From: Butyrivibrio sp.
GTDB lineage: Bacteria; Bacillota; Clostridia; Lachnospirales; Lachnospiraceae
Assembly (NCBI GenBank): GCA_015056625.1
Contig: SVFY01000008.1
Coordinates: 1-64,000, forward strand
DNA length: 64,000 bases
Reading direction: 5' to 3'
Shown here: piece by piece, positions 8,223 through 16,120 of the stretch
Layout of the letters: each line of letters starts with the position of its first letter
Numbering within the stretch: the first letter of the stretch is position 1
Position numbers and translations under genes: made by a program
The notes under the pieces: model-generated
What the model was told of the DNA's origin: nothing
What the model saw: the letters and a program-made list of their open reading frames with translations, nothing else
Database searches by the model: none

Positions 8223-9770
8223 TTGGCGAAGATATTACTGGAAATGAAAAACATCACCAAGACCTTCCCCGGTGTGAAAGCCTTAGATAATGTAAATTTA
8301 CAGGTTGAAGAAGGAGAAATCCACGCACTCGTTGGAGAAAACGGAGCTGGAAAGTCCACTTTGATGAATGTTCTTAGCGGAATTTATCCATTTGGCTCCT
8401 ATGAAGGCGATATTGTTTACGATTCCGAAATATGCAAATTTAACGACATTAAAGACAGTGAAGGTAAAGGAATAGTTATCATCCATCAGGAACTGGCACT
8501 TATTCCATATATGACCATCGCTGAAAATATGTTCCTCGGAAATGAAAGAGGAAAGAAGTTTAAGATCAACTGGAACGAGACCAGTGCTTTGGCAAGACAG
8601 TATCTTGATACTGTTGGTCTTCCAGATGGAACACAGACATTGATTAAGGACATTGGTGTTGGTAAACAGCAGCTTGTTGAGATTGCAAAGGCTCTTTCCA
8701 AGCATGCAAGGCTCCTTATCCTTGACGAGCCTACATCGTCTCTTAATGAGACAGATTCAAGAGCACTTCTTGATCTTCTCCTTAAGCTGAAAAAAGAGCA
8801 GAATCTTACATCAATCATTATTTCTCATAAGCTCAATGAGGTTTCTTACGTAGCTGACAAGATCACAGTTATCCGTGATGGCGCAACTATTGAGACTCTT
8901 ACAAAGGGCGTTGATGACTTCTCAGAAGCAAGGATCATTAAGGGAATGGTAGGAAGAGAACTTTCTGACAGATTCCCTAAGCGTGAATCTCATGTTGGCG
9001 AAGTAATGATGGAAGTTAAGAACTGGAATGTTTACCATCCATTATATAGCGAGAGAAAGATTGTTGATGACGTAAGTATCAACGTAAGAAAGGGCGAGGT
9101 TCTTGGTATCTCAGGACTTATGGGAGCAGGAAGAACCGAGCTTGCAATGAGTATCTTTGGCAAGAGCTATGGTGAGAATATCTCAGGAAAGATCTTTATC
9201 CAGGGAAAAGAGGTACACCTTAATTCAGTTCAGGATGCCATCAAGCACAAACTTGCGTATGTTACTGAGGACAGAAAGGGCAACGGACTTATTCTTTCTA
9301 ACCCCATCAAGATAAACACAACTCTTGCAAATCTTGGCGCAGTAAGTAATAAGACAGTAATTGATAAGGATAAAGAGTATTCTGTAGCAGTGGATTACAA
9401 GGAAAAGCTCAAGACCAAGTGCCCGACTGTAGAACAGAACGTTGGAAACCTTTCAGGTGGTAACCAGCAGAAAGTTCTTTTGGCTAAATGGATGTTTGCT
9501 GATCCAGATATCCTTATCCTTGACGAGCCTACAAGAGGTATTGACGTAGGTGCAAAATATGAAATCTATTGTATTATCAACCAGCTGGTAAGCGAAGGTA
9601 AATCCGTTATCATGATCTCTTCTGAGCTTCCGGAGATCCTTGGTATGTGTGACAGGATCTATGTCATGAACGAGGGCAGAATGGTTGGCGAACTGGATGG
9701 CAAAGACGCTACCCAGGAGAAGATTATGACTTATATTTTACAGTCATCCGGAAAAAGGGAGGTTGGATAA
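8223..9770 (+). CDS. mmsA: Multiple-monosaccharide ABC transporter ATP-binding protein (GguA/MmsA-like)
   Basis: The 515-residue protein has the tandem ABC architecture of monosaccharide importers. The first domain has Walker [10 protein letters not shown] and Walker [12 protein letters not shown]. The second has a degenerate Walker A (GLMGAGRTE), signature [15 protein letters not shown] and Walker [15 protein letters not shown]. It powers uptake through the permease encoded 2 bp downstream. The start is a TTG codon placed correctly after GAAGGAGGGG; no in-frame ATG fits better. Members are often annotated XylG, but the adjacent ChvE-like protein favours the ChvE-GguAB group. Confidence 0.92.
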   Translation: MAKILLEMKNITKTFPGVKALDNVNLQVEEGEIHALVGENGAGKSTLMNVLSGIYPFGSYEGDIVYDSEICKFNDIKDSEGKGIVIIHQELALIPYMTIAENMFLGNERGKKFKINWNETSALARQYLDTVGLPDGTQTLIKDIGVGKQQLVEIAKALSKHARLLILDEPTSSLNETDSRALLDLLLKLKKEQNLTSIIISHKLNEVSYVADKITVIRDGATIETLTKGVDDFSEARIIKGMVGRELSDRFPKRESHVGEVMMEVKNWNVYHPLYSERKIVDDVSINVRKGEVLGISGLMGAGRTELAMSIFGKSYGENISGKIFIQGKEVHLNSVQDAIKHKLAYVTEDRKGNGLILSNPIKINTTLANLGAVSNKTVIDKDKEYSVAVDYKEKLKTKCPTVEQNVGNLSGGNQQKVLLAKWMFADPDILILDEPTRGIDVGAKYEIYCIINQLVSEGKSVIMISSELPEILGMCDRIYVMNEGRMVGELDGKDATQEKIMTYILQSSGKREVG

Positions 9771-9772
9771 TA

Positions 9773-10963
9773 ATGAATAATACTAAAGCACTTGATTTTA
9801 TAAAAAAGAATACGATGATCATTGTTCTGGTCATTGTACTTGGATTCTTCTCATGGAGAACTGGTGGAGCGATCCTGCTTCCCATGAACGTAAGTAACCT
9901 GATCTCACAGAACGCGTACGTGTTCATTCTTGCAACTGGTATGCTTCTTTGTATCTTAACTGGTGGTAACATCGACCTTTCAGTTGGATCTGTTGTTTGT
10001 TTCGTTGGTGCCATCGGCGCTACTTTGATGGTTAACTTAAATGTACCTGTATGGCTTACAATCATCATTATGGTACTTATCGGAACAGCTATTGGTGCAT
10101 TCCAGGGATTCTGGATCGCCTTTGTAAGAATTCCTCCTTTCATCACTACACTGGCAGGAATGTTGGCATTCAGAGGTCTTTCAAACGTTGTACTTAACGG
10201 TCTTACAGTATCCATTAAGGATGAGACCACATTCGTAAACCTCTTCGGAGGCGGTGCTGACTGCTATGTTCACGATGTTCTGGGCGGAAACGGAATCAAC
10301 CTTACATGCCTTGTATGTGGCATACTTGCAGCAGCTCTTTTCGTGATCCTGCAGTTTGTAACCAGGGTTAACAGAAAGAAACACGGCTACGATACAGAGC
10401 CTCTCTGGACCTTCGTAGTAAAGATGGTTGTCATTGTTGGTGTTGTTATTCTCTTTGCTTACAAGCTTGCACAGCACAAAGGTATTCCTACAGTTCTTAT
10501 CTGGGTTTTAGTTGTAGTTCTTGTTTATGGCTACATCACACAGAACACCACAGTAGGAAGACATTTCTACGCAGTAGGTGGTAACGAGAAGGCTACCAAG
10601 CTTTCCGGTATCAATACTAACAAGGTTTACTTCCTTGCATACACAAACATGGGATTCCTTGCAGCTCTGGCTGCTATGGTTACAATCGCAAGACTTACAT
10701 CAGCTCAGCCAACATATGGTCAGAACTACGAGATGGACGCTATCGGTTCCTGCTTTATCGGTGGAGCATCAGCTTACGGCGGAATCGGAACAGTTCCTGG
10801 AGTTATTGTAGGTGCGGTTCTCATGGGTGTTATCAACCTTGGCATGTCACTTATGGGCGTTGATGCCAACATGCAGAAGGTGGTTAAGGGCGCAGTTCTT
10901 CTCGCAGCGGTTATCTTTGATGTAGTATCAAAGCGCGGCGGAAAGATGATAGTTAAAAACTAA
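9773..10963 (+). CDS. mmsB: Multiple-monosaccharide ABC transporter permease (GguB/MmsB-like)
   Basis: The 396-residue polytopic membrane protein has the BPD_transp_2 pattern of sugar permeases: GGNIDLSVGSVVCFVGAIGA, FQGFWIAFVRIPPFITTLAG, a GRHFYAVGGNEKAT cytoplasmic loop, and IGSCFIGGASAYGGIGTVPG near the C-terminus. About ten hydrophobic segments are visible. It forms the channel partner of the preceding ATPase. GGGAGG precedes the ATG. It is the last gene of the transporter operon, followed by a terminator and then the tRNA-Gly island. Confidence 0.92.
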   Translation: MNNTKALDFIKKNTMIIVLVIVLGFFSWRTGGAILLPMNVSNLISQNAYVFILATGMLLCILTGGNIDLSVGSVVCFVGAIGATLMVNLNVPVWLTIIIMVLIGTAIGAFQGFWIAFVRIPPFITTLAGMLAFRGLSNVVLNGLTVSIKDETTFVNLFGGGADCYVHDVLGGNGINLTCLVCGILAAALFVILQFVTRVNRKKHGYDTEPLWTFVVKMVVIVGVVILFAYKLAQHKGIPTVLIWVLVVVLVYGYITQNTTVGRHFYAVGGNEKATKLSGINTNKVYFLAYTNMGFLAALAAMVTIARLTSAQPTYGQNYEMDAIGSCFIGGASAYGGIGTVPGVIVGAVLMGVINLGMSLMGVDANMQKVVKGAVLLAAVIFDVVSKRGGKMIVKN

Positions 10964-11005
10964 CGTACTTGTTGCCAAAATTCTTTCTCTTATTTCTTAA
11001 CAGGG

Positions 11006-11049
11006 CTGCTGCCTGGGGATGTATACCCTCAGGCGGCAGTCTTGTTTTT
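11006..11049 (+). terminator. Terminator of the monosaccharide transporter operon
   Basis: CTGCTGCCT pairs with AGGCGGCAG around GGGG/CCC and a short loop, followed by TCTTGTTTTT. Confidence 0.85.
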
Positions 11050-11062
11050 GTAGGAAACAAAA

Positions 11063-11084
11063 AGGACATCCGTAAGGATGTCCT
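11063..11084 (-). terminator. Stranded terminator of the tRNA-Gly now at 17.6 kb
   Basis: AGGACATCC and GGATGTCCT form a perfect 9-bp stem with loop GTAA. Read on the minus strand it is followed by TTTTTGTTT. No minus-strand gene precedes it now except the 22-bp tRNA-Gly remnant immediately to the right. It fits the original terminator of that tRNA, separated from it by the island. Confidence 0.7.
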
Positions 11085-11089
11085 GTGAA

Positions 11090-11111
11090 GAGCGATAGAC
11101 GGGGCTCGAAC
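11090..11111. repeat. Left attachment-site repeat (tRNA-Gly 3' fragment)
   Basis: The 22 bp equal bases 17527-17548, including AGCGATAGACGGGGCTCGAA. The match to the tRNA stops after the T-loop region, as expected for an attachment core. Confidence 0.92.
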
Positions 11112-11169
11112 GAGTCCACAATTTACAAAGAAAGGAAACACAAGGCTTCTACTCTATCATTTTTCTCTC

Positions 11170-11190
11170 TCACTCAATCATTCACTCAAT
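11170..11190 (+). repeat. Paired TCACTCAAT boxes, left end
   Basis: TCACTCAAT occurs at 11170-11178 and 11182-11190, 12 bp apart, about 60 bp inside the left attachment repeat. A matching pair lies about 75 bp inside the right repeat, so these are candidate integrase arm-binding sites. Confidence 0.5.
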
Positions 11191-11534
11191 TTCATTTTCA
11201 GTTTTTCAAAAAACTATTCTCAAGACAATATCATGCAAAACCACTAAGATAAAAGGTAAAGTACATTGACAATAAAAAAGGTCAGGAAAAATAAGCAGAA
11301 TTTATCTATTTAATAAAATAAAAGAAATTACGCAAATCCTTTACTGATAAGCGTTTGTGGAAATTCAATTCACTATTATTAATATTAAGTATATTAGTTT
11401 GTAAATAAATTTGTTTATATAATAAATAAAATTTTTTATATTTTATTTTATGTATTTTAGATATTTTTATATTAATTAGGTAAGTAATGACTACAGAAGG
11501 TTAACAGAGGTAGAAACGCATATATAATAAAGGA

Positions 11535-11633
11535 ATGGTGACAATCAGGGTATTCTACATGATGTTTAACAAATTGCTTAATGCCTATTCGGAAGGGTGG
11601 CAAAAATTTAATAATCCGCTTAGGTGTCGATAG
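11535..11633 (+). CDS. Possible 32-residue peptide (low confidence)
   Basis: The frame starts MVTIRVFYMMFNKLLNAY and ends RCR before TAG. AAAGGA precedes the ATG very closely. It sits in the otherwise non-coding left end of the island, and nothing else supports it. Confidence 0.2.
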   Translation: MVTIRVFYMMFNKLLNAYSEGWQKFNNPLRCR

Positions 11634-11754
11634 AGTAATTAAGCAATATGTAAAAATCAGTCTATCTTTTGCTTAATCTATTGCGTATCCATATGTGTTC
11701 AAAAAAATATAAATGCAATTAAATATGTTTAACAATGATTGAAGGGAGGTACAA

Positions 11755-12378
11755 ATGCGAGAAAGTTTTTTCAGAGATTTAAAATTTGTAGAGTCCGCTA
11801 TGTTAGGAAAGATAGTTAATATTGAAAATGATTATTCTGCTGAAACCAAAGCAGTTGTTCGAGAGCTTATTAGGTTTGTCGAGGGTGCTAGTTATGCCCC
11901 GGGAGGAAAAAATGGTGCAAGCGCTTTTATTTGCAAACATTGGAGACTGTCGGTTAAAGAACTATCGGAGGAATGGGCAAAACTTGGTAAAAGTAAATCG
12001 CTATCAGCGTTCAGAGCACAGATATCTAATCTGTCTAAAATACTCTATTCTTATTTTAGCAAAGATGCGATGGCAGCTATAATAGTTAGAGATGATGCAA
12101 GCGAGATTAAAAGGGTACTGATGGCATTGAGATATGAACGATTGTCATTTGCAGAACTATTCCCGGAAGTAAATGCATTGGCAGAATATCCTGATAAGAA
12201 CTACGAGATAGAGGAAATAAGGGATGAACTATCGTTGTTGGTAACTATTACGAGAATTCGAAATGCCTATAAAAAAATGGATCCAAACAAGTTAGGGTAT
12301 ATTAAGCAGATATTGGATGGCAGGCTAATCGATAATAGAAATAAGAGTTTAATTCTTAAAGCAATTCGGCTTATATGA
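11755..12378 (+). CDS. Island protein of unknown function, possible DNA-binding helix-turn-helix
   Basis: I do not recognise this 207-residue protein. It has a strong ribosome site (GAAGGGAGG) and is followed by a hairpin, so it is a likely real single-gene unit. It has no signal peptide or membrane segment, and mixed charge with many predicted helices. Residues about 68-105 (RLSVKELSEEWAKLG, then SLSAFRAQISNLSKILYSYF) resemble a helix-turn-helix pair. It lies upstream of the methyltransferase gene on the same strand, separated by about 250 AT-rich bases. A regulator or element-maintenance role is possible but not shown. Confidence 0.7.
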   Translation: MRESFFRDLKFVESAMLGKIVNIENDYSAETKAVVRELIRFVEGASYAPGGKNGASAFICKHWRLSVKELSEEWAKLGKSKSLSAFRAQISNLSKILYSYFSKDAMAAIIVRDDASEIKRVLMALRYERLSFAELFPEVNALAEYPDKNYEIEEIRDELSLLVTITRIRNAYKKMDPNKLGYIKQILDGRLIDNRNKSLILKAIRLI

Positions 12379-12387
12379 GAAAAGGTA

Positions 12388-12417
12388 AAAGGTGTTCAGT
12401 AATGAACGCCTTTTGTA
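12388..12417 (+). terminator. Hairpin after the unknown island gene
   Basis: AAAAGGTGTTC and GAACGCCTTTT form an 11-bp stem (one G-T pair) around AGTAAT, followed by GTATTG. The T tract is within the stem end, so termination strength is uncertain. Confidence 0.6.
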
Positions 12418-12629
12418 TTGTAAGTAATTGATTTGACTTCTTCTGATTTGATTTACTTTTTTCTGATTTTGATTTTATTATTTTTGAATATGTTTTTGAT
12501 TTCAGATACATGATAGAGGGTAAAGATACCGAGTCTTTAACTATTGAGTTTGTTTTCCTGAAATAATAAAATTATTCATATAGATTTTTGAATATTAAAC
12601 ATAAAGATAGAAATATGATTGGGGAATAA

Positions 12630-13748
12630 ATGGAGTTAAAAATTTTTTCTTTTTTTTCTGGATGTGGATTTTTAGACTTGGGCTTTGAAAAAGCAGGGTA
12701 CGATATTGAACTTGTGAATGAGTTTTCTAGTTCGTTCTTAAGGGCATACAAATATGCACGTAAAAACATGAATATTAGAGAGCCTCGATTTGGGTATTAT
12801 AATTGTGATGTTAATGACTTTTTTGCTCAAAACAAAAGTGAACTAAAAAAGCATTTAAAAGAAGCCAGACAAGAAGATTGTCTTGTTGGATTTATTGGGG
12901 GGCCACCGTGTCCGGATTTTTCTGTTGCTGGCAAGCAGAGAGGAAAAGATGGGGATAATGGTAAGCTTTCGTTGGCATATGTTGAATTGATTATAAAGAA
13001 TAAGCCTGATTTCTTTCTGTTTGAGAATGTTAAAGGACTATGGAGTACAGCTAAACATAGATCATACTATGATGAGCTAAAACAAAAGTTGGCCGATGCA
13101 GGGTATCTCATGACGGATAGGTTAACAAATGCTATAGAATATGGGGTAGCACAAGATAGAGATAGAATACTGCTATTTGGAATAAGAAAAGAAATTGCTA
13201 AGAAAAGACAATACAATATATCGGAATTTCCATGGCAAAAAAACATCAAATATAATTTGTCAGATGTAAAGAATATGGCATGGCCAACTGTAGATGAATT
13301 CATAGAGGATGGGGTAAGAGATTGCCCTGATGGGTTACCACGTGAATTAACAGTAGAATATTGGTTTAGAAAAAATGATGTGTATAACCATCCTAATAGT
13401 AATGCTTTTTTTACGCCAAGAGGTGGGTTAATCAAGATGCAAACCGTTGAAGAAGGAGACTCTAATAAAAAATCCTATAAGCGAATACATCGTTGGCGAT
13501 ACTCGCCAACGGCAGCATATGGAAATAATGAGGTGCATTTACATCCTTACAAGGCACGAAGATTATCAGTAGCAGAATGTTTGGCAATACAATCTTTGCC
13601 TAAAGAGTTTATACTACCGCCAGACATGTCATTAAGTGATAGTTTTAAGACTATCGGAAATGGGGTACCGTTTCTTTTATCGTATGGAATAGCTAAGACC
13701 ATAAGAGACTTTTTGGAGAGCAATGATGGGAAAGATAACTGCAAGTAA
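12630..13748 (+). CDS. C5-cytosine DNA methyltransferase of a type II restriction-modification system
   Basis: The 372-residue protein has the ordered motifs of Dcm-type enzymes. Motif I is FSFFSGCGFLDLGFEKAGYD. Motif IV is GGPPCPDFSVAGKQRG with catalytic Cys94. Motif VI is FENVKGL, motif VIII YGVAQDRDRILLFGIR, motif IX SVAECLAIQSLP and motif X FKTIGNGVPFLLSYGIAKTI. It transfers a methyl group from SAM to C5 of cytosine, protecting the host from the endonuclease encoded next. The variable target-recognition region (about 200-290) does not reveal the sequence read. GGGGAATAA precedes the ATG. Its last bases overlap the endonuclease gene. Confidence 0.94.
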   Translation: MELKIFSFFSGCGFLDLGFEKAGYDIELVNEFSSSFLRAYKYARKNMNIREPRFGYYNCDVNDFFAQNKSELKKHLKEARQEDCLVGFIGGPPCPDFSVAGKQRGKDGDNGKLSLAYVELIIKNKPDFFLFENVKGLWSTAKHRSYYDELKQKLADAGYLMTDRLTNAIEYGVAQDRDRILLFGIRKEIAKKRQYNISEFPWQKNIKYNLSDVKNMAWPTVDEFIEDGVRDCPDGLPRELTVEYWFRKNDVYNHPNSNAFFTPRGGLIKMQTVEEGDSNKKSYKRIHRWRYSPTAAYGNNEVHLHPYKARRLSVAECLAIQSLPKEFILPPDMSLSDSFKTIGNGVPFLLSYGIAKTIRDFLESNDGKDNCK

Positions 13749-14805
13749 TTTGGCAAAAGCGATTAACAATTTACCAAGAAATATAGATTATACCTATATC
13801 AACCCCAAGACATCAGGAAAAATATTTATTGAAGACGTTAGGTCTCCAGAGGGACCTATTCATATAAGGCGATGGAACCCAAATAAAGGCGAGACCAAGA
13901 AGGATGCAGGTGTTGAGAGCATTTCTTCAGAGATGCTTTGGAGAATTGCAAATGCCTTATCAGAAGGTGACCCAATTAATGTTGATAGGGTATTTGGCGG
14001 TTCTTACAATACAAGGTCTGTCTTAGAAACTCTCATTGCACACACTCCAGAGTTTTATTATTGCTATCCGGGCAGAATAAAAGATGTTGGCGGGGTAACA
14101 AGTATAGAAAAAGGACATAAGCATTTATTATGGTTGCCAAATGAGCCGCATGAGAATGGTAGACTATGCGAACGAAACGTTGAAGGAATGGCCGTATCAG
14201 AAATACCAATGCAGACAATCACATATGATGCTATTACTCTGCCGGATAGTTATGTGGTAGATGATATTGATATTGATGTTGCTAGAAGGCATATACAAAT
14301 GCAGATTGCATTGTATTGCATAGGGTTTCAACTGGGATACAGTACATATATAGCGAGAAACGATAGCGGGGTAATATATCAAGACTCTCCATTAATCCAA
14401 CATGAGGGTATTATTAAAAACATGAATGATGAAACAATGCTATCTGGTTTTCCAAATGCTGCGGACTCCGCATCACTTATTGATTGCATTTGGTTCCAGA
14501 ATAGGCATTTAATGCCAGCAGTTATGGAAGTAGAACATTCAACAGGTGTTATATCAGGTCTTGATAGAATGAACCGTTTCAGGCAGTATGCAGGTGCTAT
14601 TATGACAAGATATGTGATTGTTGCCCCTGATGAGGATAGAGATACAGTTATAGAAAAAATAAACAGACCAGAATTTAGAGATATGGATGCGCGATACTTT
14701 CCATATTCATCTGTTGAAGAGCTTTATAGCATTTGTAAAAAACGAAATCTTAAAGGGGTTACAGAGCAATTCTTAGATTGCTACATGGAAAAAGTAGTTA
14801 CATAA
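13726..14805 (+). CDS. Probable type II restriction endonuclease partnered with the C5 methyltransferase
   Basis: The 359-residue protein overlaps the methyltransferase gene by 23 bp, a typical restriction-modification arrangement. A candidate PD-(D/E)xK-type active site is Asp in LIDCIWF (about residue 253) and the Glu-x-Glu of VMEVEHSTGV (about 268-270), 15 residues apart. That spacing and the ExE variant recall BamHI-like nucleases. The sequence after it (TSG-like ISGLDRMNRFRQYAGAIMTRYVIVAPDEDR) looks like the rest of the core fold. ATG 13726 is better spaced from TTGGAGAG than the ATG at 13723. Function is inferred from context plus motif; recognition sequence unknown. Confidence 0.75.
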   Translation: MGKITASNLAKAINNLPRNIDYTYINPKTSGKIFIEDVRSPEGPIHIRRWNPNKGETKKDAGVESISSEMLWRIANALSEGDPINVDRVFGGSYNTRSVLETLIAHTPEFYYCYPGRIKDVGGVTSIEKGHKHLLWLPNEPHENGRLCERNVEGMAVSEIPMQTITYDAITLPDSYVVDDIDIDVARRHIQMQIALYCIGFQLGYSTYIARNDSGVIYQDSPLIQHEGIIKNMNDETMLSGFPNAADSASLIDCIWFQNRHLMPAVMEVEHSTGVISGLDRMNRFRQYAGAIMTRYVIVAPDEDRDTVIEKINRPEFRDMDARYFPYSSVEELYSICKKRNLKGVTEQFLDCYMEKVVT

Positions 14806-15126
14806 TTTAAAAATACTGTCTAAAAAATATGGCATTTCAAAATGCCATATTTTTTTATGAAAATTTATATTTGGAAAAAATCCCTCACATAAGAAATTTA
14901 ATACTTTAGTTCTATCAATTAAATAATTAGATCAGGAAATAATAGAAGGTTGTTTTTGTAATGGATAGATGATGAGCATAGGGAGTTAAAACTTAAAAAA
15001 TATAATCATCAACCATTTTTGATGTTTGGGTATTTTTAACCAAAATTTGTTGACTATAGGGAAATGAAGAGCGATGCTGAAGACGCAAAAATAATGAACG
15101 TCATTTTTGGGTAAGGAGGCAAATGC
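14806..15126. other. Gap between the endonuclease and serine recombinase genes
   Basis: Apart from a hairpin terminator near its start, this 321-bp gap is AT-rich and holds no gene I can support. The final bases carry the GTAAGGAGG ribosome site of the recombinase gene. Confidence 0.6.
14822..14856 (+). terminator. Terminator after the restriction-modification genes
   Basis: ATATGGCATT and AATGCCATAT form a 10-bp stem with loop TCAA, flanked by A and T runs, so it could work in both directions. Confidence 0.85.
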
Positions 15127-15810
15127 ATGGTTAGAGGTTATGCGAGAATTAGTAGACCAACACAAAAAATAGATAGGCAGATTATAAATATTCTGAAGGC
15201 CTATCCAAATGCCAAGATATATCAAGAGGCTTATACAGGAACGAGAATTGAGGGGAGAAAGCAGTTTAATAAGTTGATTGATGACTTAGATCGGGGCGAT
15301 ACAGTAGTCTTTGACTCTGTGTCAAGAATGAGTAGAGATGCTGATATCGGTACTAATATTTATTTTGAGCTATTCGATAGGGGTATTAATCTTGTTTTCC
15401 TAAAAGAGCCCTATATTAATACAGACACCTATGCATCAAATCTTAAGGATAAGATTGAATTACAGGGCACTGATGAAGATGCCATATTTGATGGGTTGAA
15501 CAATTATTTTAGATTATTGGCTAAGAAACAGATCAGGATAGCTTTTGAGCAAGCGGAGAAGGAGGTATCCGATTTAAGGGTAAGAACATCTGAAGGTATT
15601 AGAGAAGCCAAAAGAAAGGGTAAGCAGATTGGACAACCTAGAGGTGCTAAATACAATGTAAAAAAATCTATCTCGGCGAAAGATGCAATAAGAAAGCACT
15701 GTAAAGAGTTTGGCGGAACGCTATCGGATGCAGAGACAATGAAGATTGCTGGTGTATCTCATAATACATATCAGAAATACAAGCGAGAGTTACGATTAGA
15801 ATTTGTCTGA
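15127..15810 (+). CDS. Serine recombinase (resolvase/invertase family)
   Basis: The 227-residue protein begins with the resolvase catalytic domain. VRGYARIS places the nucleophile at Ser9, and VVFDSVSRMSRDA carries the conserved arginines. The long E helix region spans about residues 110-150. The C-terminal part (about 175-225) has a helix-turn-helix (GGTLSDAETMKIAGVSHNTYQKYK) for binding its crossover site. It would cut and rejoin DNA through a serine link, as a resolvase or invertase. The start follows GGAGG. Its presence beside a tyrosine integrase suggests dimer resolution, an internal inversion, or a relic of a second element. Confidence 0.92.
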   Translation: MVRGYARISRPTQKIDRQIINILKAYPNAKIYQEAYTGTRIEGRKQFNKLIDDLDRGDTVVFDSVSRMSRDADIGTNIYFELFDRGINLVFLKEPYINTDTYASNLKDKIELQGTDEDAIFDGLNNYFRLLAKKQIRIAFEQAEKEVSDLRVRTSEGIREAKRKGKQIGQPRGAKYNVKKSISAKDAIRKHCKEFGGTLSDAETMKIAGVSHNTYQKYKRELRLEFV

Positions 15811-15978
15811 GTTGATTATATGATATCTACATTGATTTAACATTTTCTGCTTTGATATTAGAGAAAAAGTCTGAGTGTTATGCAAAAATCTTCAATATTT
15901 AAATAAAAATATAATATAGTAGGTAACTTATTAAACTTTTTTTAGAAGAAAGGAGAGAAAGCAGATAAGTCAATGCTG

Positions 15979-16063
15979 AACACACTGAACACTCTGAATA
16001 ACTGAAATAACACTATTCAAGCAATAGAAGAACAAATACTAAACACACTGAACACTCTGAATA
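15979..16063 (+). repeat. Two 22-bp direct repeats upstream of the integrase gene
   Basis: A 22-bp unit built from AACACACTG plus AACACTCTG plus AATA occurs at 15979-16000 and 16042-16063, 63 bp apart. Each copy itself contains two near-identical 9-bp steps. The remainder of the 310-bp gap from 15811 to 16120 is AT-rich with no gene. The placement suggests binding sites for the integrase, an excision factor or a repressor. Confidence 0.8.
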
Positions 16064-16120
16064 CATATAATAAGGCTGCCTTGAGCCATAGATAGGCATT
16101 TTATTGGCAAGTGTTTTCAA

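Larger units (their letters stand above)
11112..11754. other. AT-rich gap at the left end of the island
   Basis: No convincing gene is present. It holds paired TCACTCAAT boxes (11170-11190) near the end, then AT-rich sequence. The motif TTGCTTAAT occurs at about 11574 and 11671, with an inverted copy ATTAAGCAA at about 11637. A 32-codon open frame at 11535-11633 has a weak ribosome site. The region could hold recombination or regulatory sites for the element. Confidence 0.5.

Noticed and set aside
15979-16063. Possible CRISPR array
   Set aside because: Only two copies of a 22-bp unit that is internally repetitive, one spacer-like gap, no cas genes in the window.
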